From the NCBI RefSeq assembly GCF_023278565.1, contig NC_064675.1, forward strand, positions 5,518,001 to 5,582,000: 64,000 nt of DNA. Direction: 5' to 3'. Each line of letters begins with the position of its first letter. Position 1 is the stretch's first letter. The DNA comes from Colletotrichum lupini. Its lineage: Eukaryota; Ascomycota; Sordariomycetes; Glomerellales; Glomerellaceae. The notes under the pieces were generated by a model. The model saw nothing but the letters and a program-made list of their open reading frames with translations. It had not been told where the DNA came from and did no database searches. A program made the position numbers and the translations under genes. Positions 22,786 to 35,563 of this stretch are shown here, piece after piece.

Positions 22786-23713
22786 AGAGACGGAACCCTC
22801 TGATGATCACCACCGCGACCACCGGACCGGGAGTCGGTGACGACGCCATACCATTGGAGGGTTGCAGTTCAACACCTACCTCTCCAGGATCGGTGGGCTG
22901 GGACGTACCTCAGCCAATCGATTCGTTTTCTTGGTGATTTCACGAACCTGGTACCGCATATCACCCCATTCGTTTCGTTTTCTTTTCTACCTTTTCTTGG
23001 TGGATTTTCCCAGCCTAATGGTTATTACTGGGCGCTGCACGTCTGGCAGTCTAGCAGTCTAAGAACCTGGAACCCACCCCATGATGGATGACTTGGAGCT
23101 GTGAGATCGAGTCACCGGTATCCAAGGCTGCGGGGGCTGACTTGGAAAAACCGGACCGGAGCTCGGAACCTGCAAGAATCCCAACCTATAAAGCGACGAA
23201 AACTGCTGGCGGGGGCCTTGCGGCTGAAAGGCCTAGGGTCTGTGAGGTTGGGCTGTTCTTACAACTGACAGGTTCTGATCTATCCTTACACCACGTCTGC
23301 TTCCTGCTGCTGCTGCTGGCTCCTCGTCGCTCAAAAACATCCGATCTGAGATGGGAAGTGAGGTATTAGATCCTCTTGGCGAGATATTGAGAGGGATCGG
23401 AGTAGAGGGAGGCCTACCACGAGACACTGTACACACCGACCCCTTCCTCCCCCTCTCCGAGAGAATTGGCATTGGCTCACATCGGTTACCGTTGGTGTGA
23501 ACTCCCGGTTTTTTTTTTTGGTATTATGAAGTACATTGATGTGATGATATCCTAACTAGTTTGAACAACCCTAAAAAGAATGATCCTGTCTCTTGTCTTC
23601 TCCGCACCGCCCGCCAGGTGAGACATACCAGGACAGATCTCAAGATATGTCCGGATTAGGAAGCATGTCTTTCCCTACTACACAACGAAATCTGGCTAGG
23701 GGGCGTTTTACAA

Positions 23714-23750
23714 CTTGTCGTCACTTTTTTTTTTTTTTTTTTACGACAAG
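23714..23750. repeat. 8-bp inverted repeat around an 18-T run
   Basis: CTTGTCGT (23714-23721) and ACGACAAG (23743-23750) are perfect inverse complements and enclose an 18-nt T tract (23725-23742). It could form a small stem with a T-rich loop. Its function is unknown. Confidence 0.75.
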
Positions 23751-24148
23751 ACAGAAAAAAGTTTTTTGCTTTCGTTATTACAAAGCAAGAAAAACTCGGT
23801 TGCTCGTATGGATGAGACGGAGGGTGGAAGAGCAAAGACGAGGGGAAAACGAGGTGTGGTGGGTGTAGATGAGTGGGATGATGTGGGCAGTGTGATTGCC
23901 TAGGTCAGTCACACACACACTCTCACACACCGAAAAAAGGTGACCATAGCCTAAGTGTGCCTTTTCCAACCCACCCGCACGCAACAAACCCGATCTTACG
24001 CGGGGGAACGGCGGACTTAGGTCCGGCTATCCTAGGCTATGTTCAAGATTTCACTGCCGCTGTTGCCCCCCTCGCTGTCTCTTTCCCTATGACTCCGTCC
24101 AGAGATGGATGTGGATGGGGGGGGGAATCGTAAATCTTGGCGCTTCCT

Positions 24149-26169
24149 TTAGATGTACTTGTATGGGTTCATGATGCCGTTCTAATTGGTTCAACGTCAG
24201 CATTCCTTCCAGGCGCCAGGCAGACGGGAGAAACCCCGTGATATGGGGGATTATGTTGAGTGTATAGTGTGTGATGGAGGAACCCGTTCCCCGGGGTGCC
24301 GGTCACGGTGTGGGGTGGGGGGAGGTTGCATGGGGGACGTAAGAGAGAAACGTGACGCAACGTTGTTGTCGGTGTGAGAAGAGAGAGAGAAACCAGACAG
24401 GGGTGGAAGTAAGAGTGAGATTTTTGATGACCAGATGGGAAGGGGAAAGCAAGCGGGGGAAGAGAGAGAAGAAGAATACGACGAGGAAGGCAGCCGTAAG
24501 GCGACAGGCAGGACAGAAGGCAAAGGTAAAAACTTACCGGGTCATAGAGGTTCTTAATCTGCTTCATGAGGCCGACCATGGTCTCGTTACGGCTGTAACC
24601 GATGAAGTTCTTCTTGGCCACGCCCAGGCCGTGCTCGGCGCTGATGCTGCCGTTGCGCGCCTGGATCCACTCGTACACGAACGGCTCGAGGACCTTTTCG
24701 ATGCGCTTGTCGTACCGCCTCACGGCGACGTTGAGGTGCAGGTTCGAGTCGCCCATGTGGCCGTACCCGACGACCCCGATGGCCGGGAACTCGTCCGTGT
24801 CGCCCACGAGCCCGGCCTCCTCCATCTTGGCCTTTGTGTCCTCGACGAGCAGGTAGAGGTCCTTCAGGGGGATCGACACGTCGTACTTGTAGGTGCCGCC
24901 CCAGTGGCCCAGGCACTCTGGGATCCCCTCGCGCCAGCCCCAGAGCGCCTTGAGCTGCGTCTCGTCCTGCGCGAGCACGCCGTCCGAGACGATGTCGTTG
25001 GACATCACGTGCTCGAGGAAGCCCTCGAGCTTCTCGTAGTCGTGGTCGCCGTTGGAGCCGGACGTCTCGACGAGGCAGTAGAACGGGTGGGTGTCGCCCT
25101 CGAGGGGCCGCTTGTTCCCGCGCACGGCATGGACGAGGTCCTGGCTGCGGCCGTCCATGAGCTCAAAGGCGGAGAGGATCTCGCCGAGCTGTCCCTTTGC
25201 GGCCTTGAAGGCCTGCTGGGCCTTTTCGTACGACTCGAGGCCGAAGAAGGCGACGTTGACGGCTTTCGAGCGCTGCGGGCAGATGACGGAGGCCTTGGTG
25301 ATGATGCCGATGGTGCCCTCGCCGCCGATGAAGAGCTGCTTGAGGTCGTAGCCCGTGTTGTTCTTGCGCAGGGTGCACAGGTCGTCGACGACGGTGCCGT
25401 CGGGCAGCACGGCCTCGAGGCCGAGGACGTTGCCGTGCAGGCTGCCGTAGCGGAGCAGGCGTAGCCCGCCGGCGTTGGTGGCGACGTTGCCGCCGACGTG
25501 GCAGGAGCCCTTGGCTCCCAAGTCGAGGGGGAAGATGTAGCCCTTGTCGGCGAGGTAGCTGTCCGCGGTCTCGAGGATGACGCCGGCGTCGACGACGAGG
25601 GTGCCGCTGACGTCGTCAAAGGAGCGGATCTTGTTCATGCGGCTCATGTTGATGACGATCTCGTCAAAGACGGGGACCGAACCGCCGACGAGACCCGTGT
25701 TGCCGCCCTGGGGCACGACGGCCAGCTTCTGCTCGTTGCAGTAGGCCAGGATCTTGCTCACCTCCTCCGTGGAGGCGGGCTTGACGACGAGGCGCGACTC
25801 GCCGCGGTACTTGCGCAGCCAGTCCTCGTTGAAGGCGGCCAGGTCGTCGGCGGCCTCGGTGGACACGCCGTCGACGACGCCAGAGGGGCCGAGGAGGTCC
25901 TTGAAGTAGGCGACGTGGGCGTCCGTCACCGCGGCGAAGCGGATGTCCCGCTTGATGTCCGGGTAGGCGGCTGATGTGAGCTTGATTTCCTTCAGACCGC
26001 CCCCGTCCGCCAGTCTCGCGGCCGTCGTCGTGATGCAACGGGTGGTGGCGACGGCGGCGCCGGCCGGAGCCGTGGATTGCCGCAAAACGCGCCGCCCACC
26101 GGCGGGCAGGAGGGATTGCCTCCGTGCCGCTGTCCGGAGCAGCGGCTGGATTCTTGATCTGGAGGCCAT
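24149..26169 (-). CDS. DLD2: D-2-hydroxyglutarate dehydrogenase, mitochondrial (Dld2/D2HGDH type)
   Basis: There are two exons on the minus strand, 26169-24538 and 24181-24149, giving 554 aa. It is an FAD-dependent oxidase-type dehydrogenase that turns D-2-hydroxyglutarate (and often D-lactate) into the 2-oxoacid. The N-terminal 55 residues are Arg/Ala/Ser-rich, a mitochondrial presequence. The FAD_binding_4 fold carries [11 protein letters not shown] (153-163) and [19 protein letters not shown] (217-235). The metal-binding loop is [10 protein letters not shown] (471-480) and a second site lies in AEHGLG (511-516). The blocks match D2HGDH/Dld2 better than the cytochrome D-lactate dehydrogenase Dld1. 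The last exon has 11 codons ([10 protein letters not shown] and stop), separated by an unusually long 356-bp intron (GTAAGT...AATTAG). That intron has no in-frame stop, so retention would replace the native end with 122 other residues. Confidence 0.93.
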
Positions 26170-28917
26170 TGTGTGGCTGTGTGAGGGGAAGGGAAATTTG
26201 GACGCAAGGAAAGGAGAGGAGGACAAGAGACCAGCCGGGATGGGACGTGAGACTTTTGGTCTTTCTTGTTCTTTTTTTTTCGTCAGAAATTCCGGCGACC
26301 TGATGATTTCCAGGTTAGAAAAAATGCGAGCAGTGACAATTGGATGATAAAACCCCGATTTCGGCTTTAAAATCAACTTAAACCCCTGTGGAATTCCTCT
26401 ACCAGGCAGTGGCTTTGGCGGAATTAGCAACCCAATCGCGTGACAAGTGCTGCTGAGCCGCCTGTAGCTGCAGCACCTTCCCGTCTCTCTACGGGGAAGC
26501 AGGCCCGATAATGTCATTCGGCCAAATTGAAATTTTCACCGTCGGCAAAGTTTGCAGGTTTGACCGAGAGTGCTGCTCACCACTTTATCCTCGCAACTTG
26601 CTTACCTTGTTTTCCTCGCTCACGTTGCCTGCAATCGATTCTTTATGAGAACGTCGGCACCAGACGAGTAGGAACTGAATATATCTGAAGATTTGCATGA
26701 GAATTACGCCTTTTTGACGACAAACTTTTAAGATCAAATGTTATCTCATCTCATCTCACTGACGGCATGTGCTTAGTCATCAACGCAACTGACCCATTCC
26801 TTGGATACTTACTCCATGTCATCTCCATGACGCCGACATCATTGAAGATGTCTGTAAACAGATTGACATTGATTCCGACGGCTGATCGACACTACTGCTC
26901 ATATACCACAAAACCTAGTCAATTGATCAAGATCGTGTTGTTGCAATACAGAAACTGAGCTGCCATCTGGCAACGTCTCCATAGCAACTGTCGAGACACA
27001 GTAGCACCAAGGAACAAGGACAATCCTCGCAAGATGACGCTCGCCAGCATTTGCTCTTGCACGTCGAGTTCCGAGAGTACGGACTGTATGTCTCATCCTC
27101 ACAGAATGACGGCGTATTGCGAAGCCATCTTTCTTCTCCTCAGCCTTTGTCTGGAATACTAGACAATCTGAAGGCCAAGTATCACAGAGAACACATCGTA
27201 GTTCCTTGGAAACCCGCGCAACGAATTGCTTTGCGCTACATGTCCTATGGCACATGCCCTCTGGTCTTAGCTCCCAGCAATTTACAAATTCCTCCCAAGC
27301 TTGGGACAAAACCTGGCCTCATCATTCTTCATCTCGAGCTGTTGTCTCGGCTAGGGCCGGGAAGGTGTCGCAATATGAGCCATGGCCGGGACGCACACAC
27401 GCCAAAAGGGACCACTTGATCACATTTAGTAACCTTCCTGTCTTGCATCTGGTCTGCGAGGGGCTCAAGTCCACGAGACATTGGGCAGGCAGGCAGGGCG
27501 GCTAAACTTCAGTCGAAATTCAGTCCCTTTTGGTACCAGGTAGCGTGGTGGTGAAACTGAGAGACTTCAAGAGATCTGGGCTTGCACCGTCCTGGCTCAT
27601 CTCCGTCCAATGTTCTTGACGCGATCCTCGTAAGAGTTACCGGGCTCTCATTCATGCACTCCTCTCAACGCCCATCCACTCACGAGCGGCCGTGAGCCTG
27701 TGACGGCCTTGGCTCGGGGTAGGTATGGTTTGACGGGTGATGTACACTATAGCGAGTGACACGCGCGGCGGGGTTGGGCAAACTTGTCAGAGGAATTCAG
27801 TTTGCAACGGTCTTCCGTCCCTCCCATTCGGGAGTGGCTGAGGGGCAAGAACGTTCCAAAGAACCCAAAGAAGGGCAGACAGACGGACGACCAGAACAGG
27901 GCCATGGGGCCTCGGGGATGGTTAGTTGAGGATCCAGGCGAATAGCATAAGATATGACCACAGAGCCTCCCCTTTTCTCTTGCAAACTGACTTATCCGCG
28001 ACGATGGAGGGAATAGGACATTGCTCGCATGCCCTATTTGGGTATTCACGGCCACAATGGCATCCTTGGGGATCCCTGCCGATCAGCTCCAAGCATGATT
28101 GCATGCATGAGTGGCTTCGACAGTGAGTGGGACGAGGGTTGGGTGTGCGGGGACCCCTCTGCGGCCGGGGGCGATGACTTTCGAGGCCAAATGGTCCCCA
28201 CGGTAGTGCTTGGGGTGCTTGCGAGCCCAGGAGGACAGGACGAGACTCGACCGGCGACTCGTCGAAGGGTTCATTTATTTAGCGGCGGGATCAACGAAAG
28301 GGGAGCGATCCTGATCGTGGGAAGTGGAGAGGGGACGGCGGGAGACAGGCTCTTGTTTCAGAGGCGATGGCGCGCCTGGGGGAGACCTCGCATCTCTCCT
28401 GAATGCCCTGGGGGTGTGTGAGTGTGAGTGGCCGCGCGACGTCTTTCGTCTGTACTTGTCTTGGGCCCTTTTTTGTTCAACCAAGGTACCTTGCTTGAGT
28501 TGAGGCGAGGGTTAAGAAAGAGGTGGTCTTTGTCTGATGGCGTATATATATAATATGTGTGTGTGTGCGCGCGTGTGTGGGTGGACGGGATGGTATTAAA
28601 CAACGAAGGGCTCCCCCTATTCGGCCAAAGTAGGTATGCATTGATTGTCCCGTCTCTTTTTGAACTGTCCAGTTTGAAGCATCGTCAGTTGTTTTGTTTC
28701 TTCGATTACATGAGTCCATGAGTCCATGACCAGATCTGTTGTACCTGACTTGGACTCGCAAACCCAAAAGAGCAACTCGATTTAAATTAACGACGATCTC
28801 GAATGCCATTCTCGGCAGTTCAGTGGTTATCGATAAGCCAAAGTCGCTATCGAATCCCGGCGCCTGCAGCGGACGAGCGCTGCCAATCGACTTAGCGAGC
28901 CACTAGAATTGTCCGAA
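26170..28917. other. 2.7-kb gene-free spacer with divergent promoters
   Basis: The spacer separates D2HGDH and alpha-actinin, which are divergent, so both promoters are here. Open frames are short and none resembles a family. An alternating purine-pyrimidine tract lies near 28542-28579. An A-box/B-box-like stretch close to the actinin start was judged unconvincing. Confidence 0.45.
28542..28579. repeat. Alternating purine-pyrimidine tract (TA/TG/CG)
   Basis: A TA repeat passes into TG and CG dinucleotides and back to TG, nearly unbroken for 38 nt. Such tracts are prone to adopt Z-DNA and vary in length. It lies about 340 bp upstream of the alpha-actinin start. Confidence 0.7.
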
Positions 28918-31667
28918 ATGACGTCCACCGTCGACCGTCCTCAGGGGGCGCGCCCACTGTCGGGCGCCAATCTGCCCGGCAACGTAGGGTGCAACGAGGA
29001 ATTCCCCGACTTTTGTTTACACCACGACCACCACTCGGCCGGCAGCCAGGCGTCCACATCTTCACCCGCATCCACGACCCCTACCACCCCGACCACCGCC
29101 GAGCGCCCGTTGTCGTCTGCCTTCTCGACAACGTCCGAAAACACATCCTCCCCCGCCTCCTCTACCGCCTCACGCGTCCGTACAGACAGCGGAGCCAGCA
29201 CCAACACAAATTGCTCCCCCAGCCCGAGAAGCAGACGAGACAAGACCGAGCTACAGGCCGCCCGCCTCCAGAGATCGGGGAGCAGCAACCTCGCACTCGC
29301 ACGCAAGAGCAGCGTAGCCAAGAAGAACCGATTCCGTTCCGCCACAGGCTCCTCGCCCGCATCCGCCCTCGCCGCCGTCGAGCCGCCGCATGATCAAGGC
29401 CTGACGAGGATGGCTTTTGCGGAACAGCAGAAATGGATCACGGTCCAGCAAAAGACCTTTACAAAATGGTACGACGGACCCCATCAAGTCTTTGCGGGAG
29501 GGACAGCGGAACATCGACAACCACTCACCCTCCCCCACCCCCAACCTGGCAGTTTATCTGCTGGGTGCTACAACGATCATGAACTGACTTTTGCGTTTCT
29601 TTTTACTTTAGGATGAACACCAAATTGGAGGCTCGATCGCTCGAAGTAAAAGATCTCGTGACTGATTTGAGTGACGGTGTAAGTTGGACCCCTATTTTTC
29701 CACTGGTCTGCGGGGTTCGCTTGGCTTACAGAATTCTTCGCCCAACAACAGGTCCTCCTCATCCACTTGCTAGAATGTCTATCCAACGATACCCTCGGAC
29801 GCTATGCGTCCAAGCCGAAACTTCGCGTACAACGATTCGAAAATGCAAACACGGCCCTCGACTTCATCAAGGGCCGCGGCATCCAAATGACCAACATTGG
29901 TGCCGAGGATGTCGTCGACGGAAACAGAAAGATCATTCTCGGCCTGATATGGACGCTCATTCTGCGCTTCACCATTAGCGACATCAACGAAGAGGGCATG
30001 ACGGCCAAGGAGGGACTGCTGCTGTGGTGTCAAAGAAAGACGGCCTGCTACGACGAAGTGGACGTCCGCGACTTCAGCGGCAGCTGGAACGACGGACTCG
30101 CCTTTTGCGCCCTGTTGGATATTCACAGACCAGATCTGATCGACTACGACGCGCTAGACAAGTCGGACCGCCGCGGCAACATGCAGATGGCCTTCGACAT
30201 TGCGCACAAGGAGATTGGCATTCCCAAGTTGTTGGATGTTGAGGATGTGTGCGACGTTGCAAAGCCTGATGAGAGGTCGCTGATGACGTACATCGCCTAC
30301 TGGTTCCACGCCTTTTCTCAAATGGAAAAGGTGGAAAACGCAGGCCGCCGTGTAGAAAAGTTTGTGAACAACATGGCCGGCGCCTGGGATATGCAAAGCG
30401 CGTACGAAAGGCGGATGAGGGAGCTTCTGAGGCAGATCAAGGAGCAGATTGAAAAGTGGCAGCAGGCCAAGTTTGAGGGCACATACGCCGACGCAAAGGC
30501 CCAGGCGAACGAGTTTGCGGCGTACAAGCGAGGGAAGAAGAGAGACTGGGTTGCTGAAAAGAGCGAGCTTGCCACTCTGCTAGGCAACATCAAGACGAAG
30601 CTGGGCACATACAGACTGCGGCCGTATGACCCTCCACCAGAGTTGTCCCTCGAGACGATGGAGAAGGACTGGGCCGGCTTGTCACAAACGGAGATGAAGA
30701 GGGCGCAGTTGATCAACGAGACCATCAGAGAGTGAGTGTCCCCTGTATGCGATCTTGCGTATTCTAGTACTAACCCTTTGGCAGCATCAAAAACGCATTA
30801 CGCAAGTCGTTCGCCGACAAGGCCAACGACTTCGCCATGGCGTTGAACACCATGCAACTGGCAATCTCAGGCCTGGACGGCGACGTCGAGGACCAGCTCC
30901 ACCACGTCCGCAAGCTCAGCGACAACCTGCCGCCACTGGACAAGTACCTCGATACCATCGCCGCCGTGGACGCCAAGTGCCAAGAGGCCAACATTGAGGA
31001 GAACGACTTCACAATCTACACCTACGACGAGCTCGTCTACGAGCACAGCCTCGTCAAGTCGTCGGTGCAGAAGAAGCTCGCCTTCCTCGACAACCAAATG
31101 GTCGCCCGCAACATGACCAACCTCACGCCCATCCAGCTCGAGGAGTTCGAGTCCGTCTTCCGCCACTTTGACCGCGACGACACCAACTCGCTCCAGGAGC
31201 TCGAGTTCAGCGCCGCCCTCGCCTCCTTGGGCCTCGTCTTCTCCGAGGACGAGATGCACGACTACTTCATGGACACGTCACACGGCCGCGACCACGTCAC
31301 GTTTGAGCAGTTTATCCGCTTCATGGTCGACGTCACCGAGGACCAGAATACCGCCGAGCAGGTCTTCCAGTCCTTCCGCGAGGTCGCCGACGGGAAGCCC
31401 TACGTCACCGAGATGGACCTCCGCCACTCCCTCGTGCCCGACGAGGTCATTGACAAGCTCATTGAGATCATCCCGCCGCACAACGGGCCCGATACCTCTG
31501 AGGATAGGGGCATGCCGCAGTACGATTACATTGCGTTCATGGACAAGCTCATCAGCGACGAGAAGGGGGGCGCCGGGGCGGGCGTGCCCAGCGGCGTCTT
31601 GCAGGAGCGCACGAACCGTACTAGTATGTTGCCGCCCAAGGAGTCCAAGATGAACGGGAACCATTGA
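28918..31667 (+). CDS. ain1: Alpha-actinin
   Basis: There are four exons, 28918-29468, 29612-29678, 29752-30731 and 30785-31667, giving 826 aa. All introns restore family sequence (TFTKW-MNTKLE, LSDG-VLLIHLL, ETIRD-IKNAL). It is an actin cross-linker of the cytokinetic ring and actin patches. Two calponin-homology domains follow one another (about residues 172-285 and 290-400; the second has DGLAFCALLDIHRPDLIDYD). A shortened spectrin-repeat rod with long helices covers about 405-640. EF-hand-like segments lie near the C-terminus (DRDDTNSLQELE at 31174-31209 keeps acidic ligands; the later ones look degenerate). The N-terminal 170 residues, Ser/Thr/Pro-rich and then Arg-rich, are an extension absent from the 621-aa S. 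pombe Ain1; they may carry localisation or phosphorylation sites. Confidence 0.93.
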
Positions 31668-33174
31668 GGGATACGAGAAGGCAGTACATATGAAAAAGAA
31701 GTAAAATTCAAATAAAACTAAAAAAACAAGAACAAAAAGGTGGGAAAAGGACAAATTTTGCAGGAACGCAAAATAGTAAAACATGAAAAAACCAACACCA
31801 ACACACGAGAAACCACCTCCGCAGCCGCAGGCCATGGTCGGGTTCGATAGGGGACGGGTTGAAGGGTTCAACGGCAGAACGGGGGTGGGCAGGCTTCTTC
31901 TCTTCTCTCTCTCGCAAAAACACAACCCACACCAGGCAAATTTCCTTTTATTCCACTTTTAACTATAACGGCACCCCATCAAGCGAGCAGGCAGGCAGGC
32001 AGGCAAAGCAAGGCAAAGCAGAGAAAAATAAAACCAAATCTTCAAAGACGATAAAATACATCATGGACGTTTCCGTCCCATATCCGTCCATGTATGATTA
32101 TGTGATACACCGCGACCACTGTGAAGTCCATCTCATCTTGGCATGCCGACTTGGTATATATCGCGCGTGTTCGCCGACGATCTCCGTTTTGTCAAGAGCC
32201 GGCCGTGACTTTCGCGCTTGATTTCCTTTCGCGGGGTCGGGGTCGAGAAGCGTCGTTGCGCTTGGCGGGGCAGGTTGCTTGATTCGGGACTCTGATCCGA
32301 GCAGCACCATGCGTTTCGTTGTACTTTGTTGGATGCCTTCGTAAGTTGACATTCCGGTTTACCTTTCCGCTCTACTTTGAAACTATTCATGGGCGGATAG
32401 GAGAGAAATAAGGTCGGATAGACATGTGGGTTTGTTGCTGCCGCTTAGAAAAGCATGTTACACGTTGTTTTTGACGCAATCTAGCATTGTGATGGGATAC
32501 GCTCGCCTCATTCTCTCGCCATCTTCACTTTGACAGAGGCACTGGTCCATGTTCACTCTGTCGTCTGGCTGTTTCGACGGTCTGCCAGCGCCAGCCAGTG
32601 CTCTTATACTTCCAGCCTACTTCAATCGCAACGGTTAATTATGCCTATCCAGTTTACTTCGAGAGGGTACCGTCAAATGCGACTGTATGAATCGCTCATT
32701 TCGCTGGTATCGCGGCGGAGGAAGGAGTCAGCTAGACTGAGTTGGGATCACAAAAGTCGTGGCTAGCAGAAACACACAGTCAATTTAGTCCGACGGCATT
32801 AGTAGTCAAAATAACCGGTGCCTTGCAGAAACTTCCCGCAGACGGTCCCACGTGGAATATCTCTTTTCCATTGTGTAGTGTGTGTGTATATTTGTACCTC
32901 TTTGTGCGTGTATTCGGCCTGCTCTCGAACACGACCCTCCAAGTCCCAGTTGCCTCCTCTCCCCCTGCTTGATAGGACGTCGAGCTCTGGCACAACCGTA
33001 CTCACATGGCTTGCCAGACTTTTGTTTGCAGAAGACAGTAATATAAAAAATCAAAACGCCATTGTCCAGTATGCTTATCCATATCCCACAGGAATCCTAC
33101 AAATGAGTGCAGCAAGCTTTGTCTAGGCCGTATCTTATCTCTTCACGTTTCTTCTAACCACCTCTCTCGTTTCG
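31668..33174. other. 1.5-kb convergent spacer
   Basis: This gap lies between the convergent alpha-actinin and VPS9 genes and holds their 3' UTRs. A GCAG tetranucleotide repeat occurs at about 31986-32005, followed by imperfect GGCAAA units. No gene was found. Confidence 0.45.
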
Positions 33175-35563
33175 TCACTTGGACCCCTCAAAGGCCCCCA
33201 TGTCCTTGAGTGTAGTAGCCAGCCGTCGGTAGTCGCGCAGCAATTCGAGAACCTCGCCAATCTTCAGGTCGCCGGGGTTCTGCATCTCCATGAAGCGCTT
33301 GTTCGGCGGGCTGATCTTTGGTATCTGCTTGGGCGGCAATGCAGCTGCAATATCAGGGAAAGCCTGCGAAAGTCAGTACATGGTGTTAATGTTGGAGATC
33401 AAAGTACGTACGCTTGCAAGGTCGCCGCCGTCAGCTACCTTGGTAGCCGGGCCATCCTTGGTCATATCTTTAGGTACTTCCTTCGCCGCAATGGGCGTGG
33501 ATGCGGTCCGGCTCAGACCTCTGATCATGCTCATACCGGAGAACCTGGAGAACGAATTGCCAAAGTTCCTCACTGAGTCCAGAGGGTTGGTTGCGTTTCC
33601 AGGAGATGGCGTCGGCAGATCTTTCTCCCCTTCTTTGGCAAAGAGCACCTTCCTCGAGCTGTTGACGCTTCGCGAGCTATCTGCGCTATGGTCTCGACTG
33701 ACTTTGCGTCCACCGATGAGGTTGAGCACCTTATCCTCGCGGACCGGGGGCCGGCGAGTAGATTCGGCCTCTTCTGTGCCATGAACCGAGCTGGCACCGC
33801 TGACGGACCCTTCCTCCTCAGGAGGCGGGGTGCTCATCAGCTTTCGAGCATCATCGAGCGTCTTGGGCACGACGAGCCCCTGGCCTGATTCGGTGGGAGT
33901 GCCCTGTGTCTCGCGCAACTTGCCGACCAAGAACTTGTAGCTATCACCCAAACTAGTCGAGATCGTCTTTATATGCTGATCGGCTGTGTTGAGCACGGCG
34001 TCACTTGCGGCACCAATGGCCTGAGCAGGCGTGTTGACGAGCTCGCTCAGTCTTCTATTCCGAGCTTGAACCGCAGCACGCAGCCCGGCCGATGCGGAAG
34101 GCGACGCAGGCGGTCTCGTTGGCGTGGCATTGCCAGAGTCGGTCTCCACCGAAGGATCCGCCGTTACCGTCAGTCCAGGCGGGAACGCCGGAGGGAATGT
34201 CTCAGCCCGCGGAGTGCCCGGCTGGCTGATACCTCTGGCAGGACCTTGGGGCAACTCATCGGCCCTCAGTGTAGACAGATCGACCGTCTCCAAAAAGCTG
34301 ATGGCTGCTTCTAAATTCGTCAAGCAGTATGCGGCCTCGCCCGTCAATTTCGGCTCCCATCTAAAGTGCTGAATAAAGTGCAGGTCGCTAATAACGTTGA
34401 GATGTTCAGGAGGAAGCGTGATGAGGGTGAAGATGAGCATAGGCATAATCTCATCTGCGGATGCAGACGGGTGGAATTGCGCCAGAGTCTCGACAATATC
34501 CTTGTGTGCCGCTTTCAAGTGGTGTACCTTACCGAGCGGGTATCGCTTCTCATTCATGAGAATCAAGTCTCTTCTAGCCTGCTCAAGCGATTTCTTGATC
34601 TCTTCAACCTTTTCCGCAGCGGCTTCGGGTGTCTGAGATGCATCGTCGCCAAGATCGATTCCCAGGTCGGCCGGTCCAATGCCGACCAGCGCGAGTGCTG
34701 CGGTCTTTGATCGCAGCTTTGAATCCTGCGCTTCGTCCTGGGTGCTCTTGTGGCGGTAGATCTTGTCGTAGATACCTTCGCACAGCCTGCGCTCCACTGC
34801 CTCCTCGATGATGCCACGCTTGGCTTCGATTGCTTTCCGCGCCTTCTTCTTGTTGGCGAGTTCTTCGGCAGTAATCATCTGCTGCTCCGGCTCTGGTTTG
34901 GGGAGATTTTTGGGTTTATCCTTGCTTCCGAGGGAAGCCGCCTTGGCTCGAAGCCTGCTAGCTGTGGAGACCTTGGATGACGCGGACGGCGCAGGCGATG
35001 CATCCCGATTATGCCGTGTGATCAGACTAGAGATATGTGTGTTGACGTGTGTGGATGCGGTTTCGTAGAAACTCTGGAATAATGCAGAAACATTGTCAAT
35101 GGTCAAAGGCGCGGGATGACTTTTCGAGCTGAGAGTCTCGACGAAGCTATCCGCGGTCAGTAAATGACGTGAAGCCGAAAGAGGATGGTGCGCCATACCT
35201 GTCAGTCAGACTAACTAGTTCAATTGGAAGCTCACCCAGGTCCACAGAGCCTCTGCCGTCGAACCCATCGTCGTTATCTGTTGACGGCCTTCCAGCAGTC
35301 TCGAAAGCATCAGGGCCCTCGGGCTCGTCTGCTGGCTTCTGCTGGACCTTGCTGGCTACGGTCGTCGTCGTCGTTGTTGTCGTCGTCGTCAACGGGTCGG
35401 CCGCAGTCCCATTCTGGAATGTTTGAGCTCGTTTCGGGACTCGGAGAGGATCGCTGTCTTCGCTCTGGCGAGTGAAGGAAGGCGCCCGTATCGTATTTGG
35501 ACGAGCTGCTGGGGATTTGGAGGGGCCGGTTGACGCCATAGTTTCGACGATGCTGGAAGCCAT
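33175..35563 (-). CDS. VPS9: VPS9-domain Rab5 guanine-nucleotide exchange factor
   Basis: There are three exons on the minus strand, 35563-35199, 35146-33412 and 33363-33175, giving 762 aa. The 52-bp first intron has a TACTGAC branch site and joins LPIELVSLTD to SFVETLSSKSHP. A shorter 37-bp alternative was rejected. The last intron (48 bp) joins DLAS to AFPDIAAALPP. A 10-residue Thr run (near 35370-35399) and Pro/Ser-rich DNA-encoded linker precede the folded part. The helical bundle and VPS9 domain span about residues 240-405, with ADEIMPMLIFTLITLPP and GEAAYCLTNLEAAISFLE as the signature. VPS9 proteins activate Rab5/Vps21 on endosomes and are needed for endosome-to-vacuole transport. The C-terminal 300 residues are low-complexity; no CUE domain is evident, unlike yeast Vps9. 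Confidence 0.9.

Larger units (their letters stand above)
21256..24148. other. 2.9-kb gene-free spacer
   Basis: No protein gene is supported. The left edge is the promoter of the Zn2Cys6 gene, transcribed to the left. The rest includes a 9-bp tandem repeat, two poly-T runs (about 23510-23519 and 23725-23742) and GT/AC-rich patches. The 3' UTR of D2HGDH lies at the right edge. Confidence 0.45.

Noticed and set aside
28795..28880. tRNA-Glu-like stretch before alpha-actinin
   Set aside because: CAGTGGTTATCG and TCGAATCCCGG resemble A and B boxes, but they are too close together and no acceptor stem can be paired.
35162..35235. 37-bp intron variant in VPS9 giving an MAHHPLSAS start for exon 2
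   Set aside because: The intron would be too short. The 52-bp intron with a TACTGAC branch site gives the expected LPIELVSLTDSFVETL sequence.
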